Assembly: GCA_027886175.1 (NCBI GenBank) | Contig: JAJNNQ010000003.1 | Location: forward strand, 8,032,001-8,096,000 | Source: Phylloscopus collybita | Taxonomy: Eukaryota > Chordata > Aves > Passeriformes > Phylloscopidae | Direction of reading: 5' to 3' | DNA length: 64,000 nt | Shown here: piece after piece, positions 11,186 through 24,600 of the stretch | Numbering within the stretch: position 1 is the stretch's first letter | How the letters are laid out: every line of letters begins with the position of its first letter | The notes under the pieces: generated by a model | Seen by the model: only the letters and a program-made list of their open reading frames with translations | Databases searched by the model: none | What the model was told of the DNA's origin: nothing | Position numbers and translations under genes: made by a program

Positions 11186-11907
11186 TGAAAGAATTACATG
11201 AAAATCTGTTCCAAGGAAAAGGTGAGATGAATCAGAATGGTTTGTGCAGGTCTGTAGAAACAGCTGAGATGGAGCAGTAAGGAATTAAAAAGCTCTGCAA
11301 AAGCAGCAATGACAAGAACGTTTGAAAAAGGAACCTCAGCAACAGCTTGTAATTGCAGAGTACATAATTCTGTTTATTCAGAGGGGAAAGGTCAAAGTAA
11401 GGTCCCAAGGCAAAGGCAGCTTGAAGTTTAGCTGGATCCACAGGCCCCTCTGGAAATGACATTTATGTCTAAACTGGTCAAAAAGTAGTTTTGTAAGTCA
11501 CAACTCTATTTTGTGTTTTAGTTTTCCTCTCAGAAGTAAGAACTCCATTTTAACCAAACTTAATGAACCTACAGTACACTTTAAGAGCAAAGGGGAATAG
11601 AGGCACAAGAGGCTCATTAGGGTGATTGTGCTTTTGGACTCAGTATCAGAAAGATGTATCTTTTCAGCTGCATAAAAACATTTTATAAGCAATATACCAG
11701 AGGTGTTAGGGATGTTTTAACAGTGAAGAGCCTCAAACCAACAGCATTTTGGTAATTTACCTGTACCTGGTTACAAGCCTCTAATTAAAGCTGTGTCAGA
11801 GCTTCTATATATTTTCAACATTCTTGAGTTTATCTTGAGTCTTGATTTTAAAAATTACCTGCTGGCTAAAGTTTGTCATGCAAGGACTTATATAGGAGCA
11901 TGTTTTA
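11186..11907. other. Non-coding stretch
   Basis: No gene and no repeat recognised; only short frames below 80 codons on the minus strand. Confidence 0.6.
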
Positions 11908-11930
11908 AATAATAATAATAATAATAATAA
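11908..11930. repeat. (AAT)n microsatellite
   Basis: Nearly eight perfect AAT units, read directly. Confidence 0.95.
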
Positions 11931-12280
11931 ACCCCCACTTTGACAGCTTTATAAGTTATTACAGTGTTTCAAAAAAAGAAATCTGTCAGTTCAGGTTTTC
12001 TTAGGACCCCCTGGAAATGGTGCTGTCTGTTAAACAGCAGTCACTGACACCTGGAGATTGTTTCTAAGTGTTGGGAGTGAAGCCAGGTACCTCAGCTGAG
12101 GCATGTTTCCAAAAGAAGTTATTGCAGGTGTGTTTTATTAACTCACCACCTTGTGTATTCTGCATTTTAGGTCAGAAACTTCAAGGGCTGAGTGGCCCTA
12201 GTCTACTTATTTTTTATTCTGTCTGTGACAAAGGCAGGGTCACACTTGGACTAGATCTCATGCCTTGTTTTGTGGAGAGG
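11931..12280. other. Non-coding stretch
   Basis: A 99-codon frame runs into the G/T-rich tract that follows and owes part of its length to it. A perfect 12-bp palindrome CCTCAGCTGAGG is at 12,090-12,101. Nothing else was recognised. Confidence 0.55.
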
Positions 12281-12358
12281 GTTTTGTTGGTTTGTGGTTT
12301 TTGGTTGGTTGTTTTTTTTGTTTGTTTGGGGTTTTTTGGGTTTTTTTTGGTTTTTTTA
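12281..12358. repeat. G/T-rich low-complexity tract
   Basis: The top strand is almost entirely G and T, with runs such as TTTGTTTGTTTGGGG and T7-T8. Similar strand-biased tracts recur at 37,791, 56,787 and 57,581. Confidence 0.9.
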
Positions 12359-12457
12359 CAGCACTAAAACCTGAAACTTGGCTGAACTCAAGATTATTGA
12401 GAGCTCTCAGCTGGAGTTTTACTGCTGTGCACTGCTCCTTCTTCTACAGTGGAGGTG

Positions 12458-12497
12458 TCAAGGTAGGAATATGGGCTCTGCTTTCAAGGTAGGAATA
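12458..12497. repeat. Spaced 14-bp direct repeat
   Basis: TCAAGGTAGGAATA occurs at 12,458-12,471 and again at 12,484-12,497, identical, with a 12-bp spacer. Each copy holds AAGGTAGG, a splice-donor-like string, but no paired acceptor gives a believable exon. Confidence 0.75.
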
Positions 12498-15400
12498 CAG
12501 TCTGTACTTCTTTGTCCCAGTGTTGTACCAAAGCCACAGGTCAGAGTCACCTTGAATTTGATCAGGCTGAGAACACACGTTGCATCCTTATTTTTGCCCA
12601 TCCCAGTTCTGCTGTGCTGGGTGCCAGTCACCCTCTGGCCCGAGTTAATAATAAAGTAAGAATTCACTCTGCACTGTGCTCAGGACATAGCTGTAATACG
12701 TGGTGGATCCAGGACTCTGGTATATGTTGCAGGACTATCTTCTGTGGTAACTCCTGGCTGTTCTCTTTCCTTGGATGAGCCCAGAGACCTCACTGAGAAC
12801 TGAGTGCATTGTGGGGAAGCCTCGAGCAGGCTGTGAATGAATGGATTTGGCACTAGGTGAGACAAACTAATGGGTATTTTAGTAACACTGTTGTTTTTGC
12901 CTTTAAGCTCCTGCATTTCAAATACTTTTTACCCTCCTGCTCCATGCAGCTGTCACTGCTTCCTTAGGAAGGAGACAACCCCCCCATGCTGATGGCAACA
13001 GAGGTTGGTTGCTCACCATCATCCTGAGACTTTTAGCATCACCATCCTGATGGCAGCAACACCTTTGATTCTGAACCCTGAGGCTTCTCGTTGTCTCTGG
13101 CAGCCTTGGCATTCACTTGCTTGTTTTTCTTATCCTGTCACAGTCAGAAATCAGCAGGGGAGTCTGTTACTGACAACATTCAATTTTTGAGCCTGGTTTT
13201 GTGTCTTTTACAGACTGGACATATCTAGGCAGGTGCAAAGGCTGTTCTTTTTCATCATGCTGGCTAATGTGACCTCAAGCCTAGTCTGAGCAAGTTTTTT
13301 CAAATGTTCTGAGATTGTAAGAAAGGGAAAGGTCTTTTCAGACTGACTTTCAGGACACTCCGTGGAGTTTTAAATACCAAGAGATCTCATTTAACACCTA
13401 AGCAGTAGCTCATTGCTGTCCAAATCTGACCAGAGCCACCACAAAAACAGCTGCTTTTCTGCCACAACTTTGTGACTAAGCTTTCCCATTGTAATGTTGG
13501 TTTTGGTGCTTGTTATCATTTTTTGAGTTCTGCTTTCTGTTACATCTGATACACCTGTTATGATTTGGAAGGGTGATTCAGGCAAGGGAGTGTCGAAGTT
13601 GGGATCTGAGCTTTGCCACAGGCTGATGTGAGAGAGGAATTCTCTTCAGCCACCTGTGCCTCCCTTATTCTTGGAGTAAAAGTGGACTGACTGTTCTTAG
13701 CCCTTCTCAGTTTAACTGAAAGCTTTTAGAAGAATAATCTTCTTACTGCTTTGGTGGGGTGGCTTGCTTGTTTGATTGGTTTTTCTTGACTGATAGCTCC
13801 AGTTTTTTGCGATAATGCCAACATGAAGTAGTGAGAAATTAGTAAAACAACACTTCTTCCCACCCTGTATATGGTACACCCTACCACAGTGCCAAGTATT
13901 TTTTGATGAGAAGAACTAAACAATCTCCTCCACTTCTGCATGGGGAATGGCCACAAAGGAGGGAGGAAAGACAACACAAAATTTTTTTGGCAATCTTTTA
14001 TTTTGAAAGTCCAGGCTGAATGGTTTGCTTGGATTTGCTAGCCGAGGGGAGAAGAGGTGCCAGTGAAGTTTTAACACCACAATGTTAAAACAATTTTAGT
14101 CCTTTCCTTTTCTCTCTATCCTTTTTTGTCCAGGAAGTCACATTTACAAGTGTATTTTGTAGCATCACTGTCTGATGCTTACGTGAGATCTTTCCATGCT
14201 TATATCTAACAATGAATATTACTTGCATTTTTAAAATATTTTTATAAAAAAAACTAGCTGAGTAGGCCCTCTGTGTTTCATCCTGGGTAGCACATGCCTT
14301 GGGTTCAATGGGGCATCTCCTCTCCAAGCACTGCCTACACCAACTGGCACTGCCAGAGGCTTGGCTGCCTTTTCCACAGTGCTTTCTCAGGGTGCCTGGT
14401 ACTCAGACTGCCAGCACAAAAGCTGATTCAGACCAGCTTGATGCTCAGGTATACTGAGAACTGAACCACAAGCAGATACCATCAAAACACATTTCACTTG
14501 TGACCTTTCACAGCCAATGAATTGGAGGGATTTTCCTTTGCTGTGGATCAAATTTAAAACTACTTCCCAGGAGTGAAAGGTCATCTTGTGGAGTCATGAT
14601 ATCCAGTTAAATACAGCTAAATAGAACTCGTTAGCATCACAATGAATGGAGTTATATATTACCTGCTCTGGAGGATGACTGGGGTGGGTGGGGTAGATCC
14701 CTCATCACCCTTAATAAAGCACCACAATAGCAGAGAAAAAGCACAAAGAGCAGAATTTGACTAAATCTGCCCTTTAAATCTGTTTCTTCTGGCCAGCAAT
14801 ATGAGTGGTCAGAAAAACATGGGAAATGTCACATAAAGGATGTATTCTCCTCTTGCCATGTTTGCATTCACAGGAGCTACAGTTCCATCCAAGTGAGAAT
14901 ATACTGTATACCAGCTCCCGGCGGGGCTTTGATCTGCAGATACTGCCTGCTCTGAGGAAAAAGGAAATCCAGTGATCTTGTGTCTGAAATTAGATTCCCA
15001 CAGAGGGACAAGCTGCCCCTCTAGACACTATCTGATTGGCAGAAGGACTTCATATATAAGTGGATCCATGACATCTTTTATCCTGCCAAGCCATCTCCCT
15101 TCTGGGGAGTATTTTTCTGCTCTCCAGCCCTTTCCTAATGATTTTTATTTCAGCCCTGCTCTTTCTGGTCATACTTCATGAGAACTGTTTTTCTGAGTGT
15201 AAAGCTGCATGGCTCTTTCCTCAGCAGTGGCAGGAGGAAAGGGAAGTGAAATGAGTGCAGGAGGCTTTGGGATCTTAGGTGAAGAGGCTGTCTCAGATGG
15301 GGAGGATCCACACACAGAACTTGGTGTCATCATCCTGTGAAGTGAATAACTCATAGTCAATCATTTACCTTGGTGATCTGGCTTTTTCTTTTCTCTCTCC

Positions 15401-16515
15401 CCTACTTGGCATTCTTGGGTCTTTGTATTCTGCTTCTCTATTTTCTGGGGGAGGGAAGAATAGATGAGATCAAAGTGAAGGATGAGCTTCCTTGTTTATA
15501 TTAAATAAAGAACTGTTGGAATTCTCTTAACCTTTTTTACAATGGCTCCTTTACCTATATGTATTGCTTTAACTTTTCTGTACTTTTTCAAGGCTTAATG
15601 GTCTTAACAGCCAAGCAAGTTACTGTCATTAGGAGTCAAATAGAGCTGAGGTTGTTTTGCTGTTTAGTTCTTAAGGGATCATAGGGATCTCTGCTCTAGT
15701 GTCCAGTGATACTGAGTGTTGGGACTGCTGCACTCAAAAAGCCCACCTTGGTTAGCAAATTGCTGAGGACAGGCAGGGATGTGCAGGCTCCAAGCCATGA
15801 TGGATGAATTGTCACTTTGCTGTCATAGATGATGTTGGATTTCTTCTCTGCTGGCTAAAGCAGGACCCAAATTGCAGCAACTGTTGGAGAAATAAATCAG
15901 CTTTTGCATATCTAGTGGCTACAGTGCCCTGTTCCCAATCTTCCCCTGCTGCTTCTCAACATCAGGGTCAGCAATCTGCTGCTATTCAAGCACCAAGGAA
16001 GATCAAAACAAATTTTTTTTCCCCCGAGTTCTCTGAGTGTGTCAGTAAGTTGATGAATTTTGCTCCCTGATGAAACTGCTGGAGAGGCCATGGATGCTGG
16101 AGCACATAGCAGCACCTCTGAGAGCTGTTCAGGCACTGTGGCTGCATTTGGAACACCAGAGCAAAACCATGCAGTTCCCAAGCCATTTAGAGGGAAAAAC
16201 TGGGGACTCTTACCCCCTTCTAAGGGAAAATCTTTTTAATATCTTGCCTCAGGTATGATCATACCTGCCACCAGTGTGTTCTGCCAGCTGAAGGCAAGCA
16301 CATAAGACAAATGGGAAGAAATAATATAGAAAGGGGATCAGTAATGAGGCTTTACATTTATTCATACTAAACCAGGGATTAGCTGCGGTGGGTGTAAACT
16401 ATTTTGTTAATGTACTCAAATAACCCAAAACTTGGTGCTGTCAGTGTCCCTGTCTAAGCATTTTCAGTGATTGACTGAGGGGATCTTGATGGAGGATGAT
16501 CCTGGGCGTAGTCCA

Positions 16516-16517
<2 letters not shown>
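12498..16517. other. Non-coding stretch
   Basis: No gene: frames are at most about 90 codons with no recognisable protein. Scattered A/T runs only. A possible but unconvincing palindromic-fossil scrap (GGGTTCAATGGGGCATC) is at about 14,300. Confidence 0.65.
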
Positions 16518-16558
<41 letters not shown>

Positions 16559-16574
16559 TTTTTTTTTTTTTTTT
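16518..16574. repeat. (AT)16 microsatellite followed by T-rich run
   Basis: Thirty-two bases of strict AT alternation (16,518-16,549) pass directly into a T tract interrupted once by A, ending at 16,574. Confidence 0.95.
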
Positions 16575-16662
16575 GAAAAGGCTTGAATTTTAACGACTTC
16601 CAATAAACCTGCCATCCATGTACTGGAAATACCTCAACATTTCCATCCCTGCCTAAGGCAAG

Positions 16663-16704
16663 CTCTACTGGAGTTAGGCAGTGCTGATTTACACCAGCTG
16701 AGGT
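16663..16704. repeat. Half of an ancient palindromic element
   Basis: CTCTACTGGAGTTAGGCAG followed by TGCTGATTTACACCAGCTGAGG. The second part is the end region of a short palindromic amniote repeat as I remember it. The opposite arm is missing or unrecognisable, so this is a truncated copy. Confidence 0.5.
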
Positions 16705-19700
16705 GCATGATTTTATTTTATTTTTATAGGGGTTTTTTTGTCCTTGGTTATAAAACTTTTACTAGCTGGAAGAGCTCACATTCCATTCGGGAGCTAACTT
16801 TATGTCCTTCAGATAGGAAATCATCACCTTGGTGCAGACAAGTTTCATCATTTCAGCATTGAGAAAAGGGGGAGCAGGGAAGGGGAGCAGATTTAGCTTC
16901 CTAACTGAAGCCCTTCACACAGATGGGGAAATCCCTCCAGGAGGAGCAGGCAGAGGGAGCCTGTTCTGTAGGGAACATCTGGAAACAGAGACCTGCATAT
17001 TCCTTTTCTTCGTCCTCCCAGAGCTGCAGGGCAATTGTGGCACAGAAGATGACTCCTGCTCTGACTCCAAGCTCTCCCCATCCTCTGCAGCCTCCTCCTT
17101 TCCCACAGGATTACCCTGATGACCAGGGGCATTTCCCAGACTAACGCTGCCTGAACACGTAACACAACCCCGGGATCTGTCATCCTCTCTTGGGTAATCA
17201 GCCACTTCTCTCTACCCCTATTTTTTAATGAGGAAATAATCCTTCTCTCCTGCTTTTAATGCAATATATCTTTTTGAATGTATGGGAAGGCTGTGTACTT
17301 CTGAGCCGCTGCTGAGTGATTCTATCAGTTGGGTTTATCTTGGAATTATTCTGCACTTTTGTGGTTTCTAAGGCAACCACACTTTTTGAATGAGCTGTGG
17401 AGTAAATGAAGGTATCCAAAATATGTGACAGACAGATCGACCTACATGATGTGCCTCTGAGATACTGAGTTACCTGCATGTAGCAGTTCAACTCTTTAAA
17501 CATTTCAGGCTCAATGGTATCTTGAGCTCTTACAGAACCAGACACAAATCTGATTCTTGCTGATATGGGGCATGGTGCTTGGTATGGCCAGGCAGGTAAG
17601 GATTGTGAAAGGCAAAGGTGGTCCCTGAAGACTTCAGTAGGTTCTGGCAGTTTTCTTTTGAAAATAACTAATGGAAAAAATACTAAGAATGTTATCATGA
17701 GCATTGCTGCATGTGCAATTAAGGGATGACAGTGTTTGTTTCTGTTTTCTAAATATTTTAACTCATTGGGAATCAAGGTACTGGATTTCTCAACTTTTCA
17801 GTCTCCTGTTCTCTAAGGGTTTCTTTTCTCTGCAGAAACAGGACTTTGTCTCTTTTTAAAGAGAAGTGATTTTTCCAGTGCAGATCAGTTCAGAACTGCA
17901 GAAATCAATCTTATTTACACTTAGTAGCACCACTAACAAAACTGCAAGTAATGCAGTAGAAAGAGGATTTTCCCTGTATCTTGCAACATATGAAAATGAA
18001 ATAGCAGCCTGCAAGCTTGGAGAGGAATGGCTCTTGGTGTCAAGGTGCAGCTCAAATCACCTCACTTTTACCCAACCTTTTCTCTTGCAGAATTTGCTTA
18101 GTGCTTGGAAGGGTGAGGGACTTTCAAAATTACTGCTCTGAAGGCCCTGCCCATGCACACGTCACTCACACACAGCTGGAGGGGCTGATTGACAGCTGCA
18201 AGGATGACTGATAGGAAAGGGATTGAGTGAAATAGGGCTTTCATTTTTCTTTCATTTTTTTTTTTTCTCCAGAGCCTCTCATTGGACTTGTATGGTATTT
18301 TTACTTTTCCATATTAGTGCAAGTCTGAACCATGTGTGTCTTCTTTCAGATGAAATAGTTAGAGGAGACTCTTTATAATGCCAGATCTACAGTACAACAA
18401 TGCAGCATAATATGTACTTTCAACTATTGTGCACACCTCCTTGGCAAGGAAAACTTCTGATGCAGGCTTTCATCTTGCCTCATTTTTATGTGGTTCAGCC
18501 CTGGCACTTTTAGATTCCTGCCCCTCCCCCCCCAAAAAATAAAATATTTGTTTAATAGATTTTGCATTGCTCTTGCATTTCCATTTTTAGCACATGCAGA
18601 TGTGCTCTCTCTGATGGAACCTTTCATTTTGCTAAATGGGGAGAAGGATTTTTGCACACACCAACTGAGCTGCAATTAGGATTATTACAAGAAATATATC
18701 CAGGGAAGGTTCCTGTGTAGCTTGGTCTGAGGTTCCTTGGAAACAGACAGAGAGGATAAAAAATTGAAGATATTTCCTTCATAATATTCAGTTTTTCCTA
18801 TATGCAATCTCTTGTTGGGTCTTGACTTCCCCCATGCCTCCCTGAGCACCCCAAGTTCTATTCCCAGGAAAGCAGATAGGTGTAAGTGTAGGGATCCCAT
18901 GAGCCTTCTGTTGATGCCATCAGAACAGCACTCTTCAACAATGTGCTTGTGATACTCAGCAACTCTCCTCAGGGCACTCAAACATTACTGTGCCTTTGAT
19001 TTCAGCTCTGTTCTTGATTTTGGCTAAACAAAAAATGAGGTTATGACCACCAAAACTTTGGGATTTCAGCTGTCTTTGTTCTGCCTTTGCCACTGAGTTA
19101 AAACAGAGAAAAGCAATTCAGTTTCCAAACCCAAGCATTCATTTTCCTTAATCTGAAGTCAACAGCAATTTATGGACACGTTCTGTGCCCTCCTTGCAGG
19201 GTTTTCACAAAAAGTTGGGTAACTCTTGCCGAGTGAGCCAGTCTGCAAAATTGCAGCAGTTTCAAGAGGCACCAGCATAGCAACAGTCACTGGGTGAATG
19301 CAGCCCAGCGCCTCTGGTTGAGGTGATTTTCAGGTACCCAAAATACCCCAGTGTCAGAAATGGAAGTGTAGAGAGTGATCTGCTGAATTCTGTCAGGCAG
19401 TTGTGACAGGGACAGTGGGCTTGGACCTCATGTCTGCACTAGCAAAGCCTGGATATGCCAGGGAGCTGGGGGCACTTGCCATTAGGGAATAAACTCCAGA
19501 CCATCAGTGCTGCCTCTCATGCAGGCTACAAAAAACAATCCTTACAAGGGGGCAGGAAGGAATCCCTTTAACTCCTAGAACTTGAGGAAAAACATTTTTA
19601 TGTGGGAGGGTTATTTTAAAAGCCTCCAACGTGTTTTTCTAAGGGAGCAGTCACCAGCTTTCCTAAAATGTTTGGACAGCCTAAGGACTGAAAGGTCTGA

Positions 19701-20814
19701 AGAGCTTCTCTCTGCCGTGCAAACTCAGGAGACAGCATTTCTTTATGCAAGTTTAACAGTGGGTGGTAAACATGGAAAATGTCTCTTCCCTCACATTGCA
19801 ACGTGACACATCATGTAAAGCTTGTCAGGAAACAATGTCTGGGTTATGTTTGCTGCCAGGTATTACTACAGGAGGAACACCTGACATGGGATATCTTTTT
19901 TTTTTCAGGCAGTGAGTGGGTGGGGTTATCCACACATTTGGGGATTAGCTGCACATCATTCAGCAGAACTGGGAGCATCACTTAGCAGAAACTCAAACAG
20001 TGACTTCTATGTGCAGCACATGCTTCTGTGGCTTTCTTTGAGGAAGTCCTGTGAAGTACTCCAAGTGTCCCCTGAGCCACTCTGAATTCTCTAGAAATGA
20101 AGTAGATCCCCACAGAGACTGTTAGGAAACTAAGTTAGCTCAGCATCTTCTTATAAAGCAGGATAATTTCTGAATTTAAATTTAAAAACACATTGGAGGC
20201 TTTTAAAATGAATTTAAAGGTTAGGATTTCTGTTGACTGAGATAGTTGAGAGGGGAAGGAAGCATGGCCTTCACAGCCTGTTTTTCTGTTGGAAATCAAT
20301 GGAATATCCCCCCTCACCACCCATACGTGCTGGTCGAGAACTATAACCAAGAGATTTGCACCACTAGAATAATTTCCCTTTAGCTGATATGTTACTGCAT
20401 TTACATATAGTTATATATACACATGTAACTAAGACCAGATCACTGAATTATAATACTGATAAAAATATTAAAAAAATAAAGTCTTTATTCTTCTACAGCT
20501 GAGGGCATTCTACTCTGCAGACCTGGCCTCCTTAGCGTCAGTTGAAGGCCAGATAATAAAAGTTTGGGTATGGCAGTGGGTATGGTACTCTCTTTCTTTT
20601 GACAGTCTTTCTCTGTAGCAAAGTAAAATAATTCTGCTGTTATGTGGAGCCCAGATAAAACTGACAGCATGTGCCAGTGTGAAATTTTATCAGGTGAAAT
20701 GCCTTGCCAGGAGGTGATGGTAGCACTGTCTTCCCTGCCAACCCAGAAGGTTCTGCTATCCTTTTGTGGCCACACTTACTGCTGAAACAAATTCTGTGAG
20801 CAGAAATTGCCTGC
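16705..20814. other. Non-coding stretch
   Basis: The 183-codon minus-strand frame at 17,225-17,776 is the longest in the window outside the LTR. Its product has one short hydrophobic patch near residues 27-40, no recognisable domain and no compositional sign of being real. A C-rich run occurs near 18,525. No transposon was recognised. Confidence 0.6.
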
Positions 20815-21620
20815 TCCCTCTGAGAACCTCTTCATTGAACATTTGTAATGACCAGGTCTCCTCCCAAGCTCCTCCTCAAGTACCTGAGTGTATTGAGCTC
20901 CACAGATCTTCCCCCATAGGTCTGGTTCTCCAACTCCTGTATCATTTGTGTGATTCCCATCTAAACTCCCTCCCCTGTTTCCAGATACACAAGTGGACCT
21001 CCAAACTAGACACGGTTTTGCTGTTGTGATCTCAGAGTAGCTCCCCACTGAGGCAGGATCACTTCCCCAGCTCTAACCTGATACCTCCCTTCTCACACCT
21101 TAAGAGGACACACCTGCTCTTTGAGCTGCAGCTTTGCATTGAGAGCTCATGTTGAAGCTGTTATCTCCACTGACTTTTTCAGTCTCGCTCAGGGTCACGT
21201 TTTTCCAAGACAGAATCTTCCATCTTACAGCTGTAATCTGCCCTCCAGGTTCCCAGATGTATCACCTTGCATTTGGCTGTATTAAATGCAGCCACACTGA
21301 ATCACAATCATTTGACCAGGAGATTCAGCTCACTCTGTAATAGTAACCAATCTTGGTGATGTCTGCTGAAACCTTATCAGTGAGAATTGTATATCATGAC
21401 CCAGGTTGTTGGTAAAAATCTTTAAATCAATATTAAAAAAAACCAAAACTCTGCAGTTCAGACCATGAGGGGATACGTCTACATTTTTTCCATGCATCTT
21501 GCTAAAGGCATCCTGCTAATTGGTATTTCTCCCTTAAAAATTGAACCCATCACAAAGATGGTTTTGAGCGATTGAAGATACATTTGGGATTCCTCTTAAC
21601 AGAAGTTTTAACTGAAAATT
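20815..21620 (-). mobile_element. CR1 LINE fragment, antisense, decayed
   Basis: This is the 3' part of the reverse-transcriptase ORF and the region after it of a CR1 non-LTR retrotransposon, lying on the minus strand. Read on the plus strand, the recognisable CR1 pieces come in the right order: CCAGGTCTCCTCCCAAGCTC, then CATAGGTCTGGTTCTCCA with CTAAACTCCCTCC, then GGCAGGATCACTTCC, then GCATTGAGAGCTCATGTTGA, then CACCTTGCATTTGGCTGTATT. At 21,347-21,375 the minus strand translates to KVSADITKI, a mutated form of the catalytic F-A-D-D motif region of CR1 reverse transcriptase. The frame is broken repeatedly, so the copy is dead. The terminal 3' part of the element is absent on the left; the right edge is uncertain and remnants may reach about 22,000. 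Confidence 0.88.
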
Positions 21621-24600
21621 TCACTTACAGTCAAAAAATTAATTACTAACATCATTAACAAACTGCCTTTGTGAGGCTGCCCCATAATCCTTCTACTCTC
21701 TCCTTTGAACCCCAAAAATATCTCCCAGATAGGTGTTCTAACTATTTACCTGTGTTGAAAATAGACTAATACATACACTGGTATGAATTATGTCCTTGGT
21801 ACCAATTATCTGTTACCAAAATACCAAACAAACTGTTGCTTTACTTTTCTGGGGTTTCTCTTGATCTAACTTCTGTAAAGTTTGGTTTCCTAAAAAATTT
21901 TATTTAGTCAGATCTGGAATTTCCTCACCAGCAATAACTGAAATTATGAGTTAGTTTGAACTGAATTTCCTGGTGAGACTAATATTCCAGAGTTGTTACT
22001 TAGTAGTGAGTTTTGAAAACAAATTCCAACAAAAAGAGTGGAAGAAGGAGGCTCAACATAATGTCCATTGTTCAGCCAAGCCTGCACAGGGACCTCACCT
22101 TGGAGGAGACCTTGGGAAAGCTGACTCCATGAGTGTCAGGGCACTGATGGAGTAACAGCCCAGCGTGCTGCTTGTCTCTTTGTTTCTCTCCCCTGTTTTC
22201 TAATGTTAGAGTAAGTTTAAAGTGGCATTTCTCAAACAGCTCTGTGCACATTGGCCACAGTCAGTGTGTTGCACACACTCTGGAATGCACCACACTCATG
22301 TTGCAAAAATGTCTATTTTTGGTAGGTGCCGTGTCCCATCCTTATTTCTAGTCCAGTGCCAGCATCCTAGTAAGGGTCATCTTCCTCCTGATTTCCACAT
22401 GCAGAACAGATATAGCTGCAGACAGTTCCTGCTTTTTTCCTACATATTTATTTAGCACTTCTCTGTTTCAGTCTAATAATGATCATATATGTGACCTATA
22501 GTTCGTGTGTTCTTAATAAGCTTTTCTTGAAATGCTTATATTCAGCTCTTTTGGCCACAGATATTTCAGGAATTCTGTTGGCTTCACTGAGCAGCAGACT
22601 ACATATTTAAGATTACAGCTTTGATTACACCTTATCTTGTTTCCATCTGCTGTACACACACTTTATATCATGATGATGCATCTACTTGCAGTATGTACAG
22701 CTGCAATACTGACATTAATGAGGGCTCCAAGATAGCATCTTTATTATAATAAGCTGTTAATATGGCCCTAAAATGCTGCTGCTTGTGGTTCTGCCTCAAT
22801 ATGAAGCAGCTGGCAGCTATGTCAATTGTCATTCTGAATATATTAATATACAAGAAAATGAGAATTTATTAATATGAAGCAATGCAGAGAGACTAAAGGA
22901 GGCAAACGGCCCCAGAGCTGCAGCTGACCTGGGCAGCAGCTTGCACAGAGCAGCAGCTCACATGCACCTGATAAAACAAGGGCAGGAGTTTTTCGTTGTG
23001 ATTTGGATGGAAATTGAAGATATGAATTCTGCCTGAAATGTACAGTTGTCTCTACCACAGCACTCAACTCACCAATTTCTGCTTTGTGATGATCTTTCTG
23101 AATGGAATTCTACTGCATAGGAATCCTGAAGAATACCACAGAAAAGCATTTATCCCTATTTTGCAAGACAATAAAGAAAAGTGATAGTAGCCAAGCCCAG
23201 ACCCTTACTGTAATTGTTAGACAACACTGGCCTCTCTGAAATGTGTCCCTTTGAGTACAGCACCATGCTGCAGACACATCCAGGCCTGAAGGCCACGTAT
23301 TCTGTATTTATTAACATGTTAAAAAAGCTGACTTCTGATCTTAAGTTTACCAGGTTAAGAAAGGTGAAAGCACAGAAGGTGCAGGTGTACATGTGATATT
23401 CGCTATGTGTTGTTGTCTTCTCTTGCACCTGTACTGGTGAGGGACTATCAATAGGGCAACTCATCCAGCAGCCTGTGAATGACAGCAGTGTATGTTCCAC
23501 AGAAATGCTGGTTTTTGAGACAGGCCCATCTTCCCATCCCAGCCTAACAACCACTGTCCACCTGGTGACAGTTTGGAAGAAAAATGAAGATGAAAAATCA
23601 GAGCAAGGGGAACAGAGAGGGGTAAAGCTGAAGATGATTCGGGAGGGGAAAGCAACCCCTCCATAGATTGCGTTTGCCCTCGCTCGCCTTGTGAATGGGG
23701 ACTAAGTCGAGGTTACACAGAGATGTTAAAAAGATGAGACACAACACAAGAGGAAGCGGTGGCAGGATGAAAGGTTTGCTGAGATCAAATGAGAGAAATG
23801 AGGACTCGAAGGGTCAGTCCTCCCTCTTATGCTTGCAAGTTCGGGCATTGGCTGTGCAAGGAAGCAGGGCTGACAAAGCAGAAGGACAGACAGAGGGCTC
23901 AGGGCCTGATCCTTCCCTCTGCTGCTGCAGCTTTCCGTGTGTGACACCCCCAGTGGCTGCGGTGCACAAAGCTGGGAGCAAAGGAGCAGCGGCTCCTCTG
24001 AACCAACTGTGCAGCAGCACTTAACCCCCACTGGGTGGGTCACAAACCTGAGATTACATCCTTGTTCCCCAAGGCCTGGGAACGCTTTGGGAAGATTTTA
24101 AGAGCTCAGCATTTAACCGTTTATTTAGCAGCAAAGAAAAGAAGGAACAGGCTCTGTCCTGGCAAACATTTCTCTATAAAATGGGAATGCTCATGAGTGA
24201 GCTGTTCACTGGAAGTCCCATGGAATTCCAAATGTTTTTCACTCTCTGGTGAAAGCTGGAAAAGCAGCAAAGTGGTAATAACCAAAAACATCCCAGGAAA
24301 TATTTGGAAGCTGTGTAAAACTCCCACAGTAATAAGGGATGTAACCAACCCTGCAACAAAACCTTATGCAAAGCTGCACAGTGATTATGTATAACCACTG
24401 TGAGGTGAAATTCATATCCTCCAGTAAATTCTTCTTCTTTCTGTAGACCCTGGTCTAAAGTGATTAAGGAGAACAACTAATGCCTCTCAAAAGTGTATCT
24501 ACAACTTGAAATGGGAAGATTTTGAGGGTAAAAGCCATACTGAATTTAATGTGACTGTTCTGTTCAGCTCCCCACTCCGTGTACCTGGTAGCCATAGGGC

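Noticed and set aside
17225..17776. 183-codon minus-strand open frame
   Set aside because: No domain, no codon-like composition and no splice or promoter context; this length is expected by chance in 64 kb read in six frames.
23700..23750. GAGGTTACACAGAGATG as an antisense SINE head
   Set aside because: The match is short and the expected following blocks are missing.
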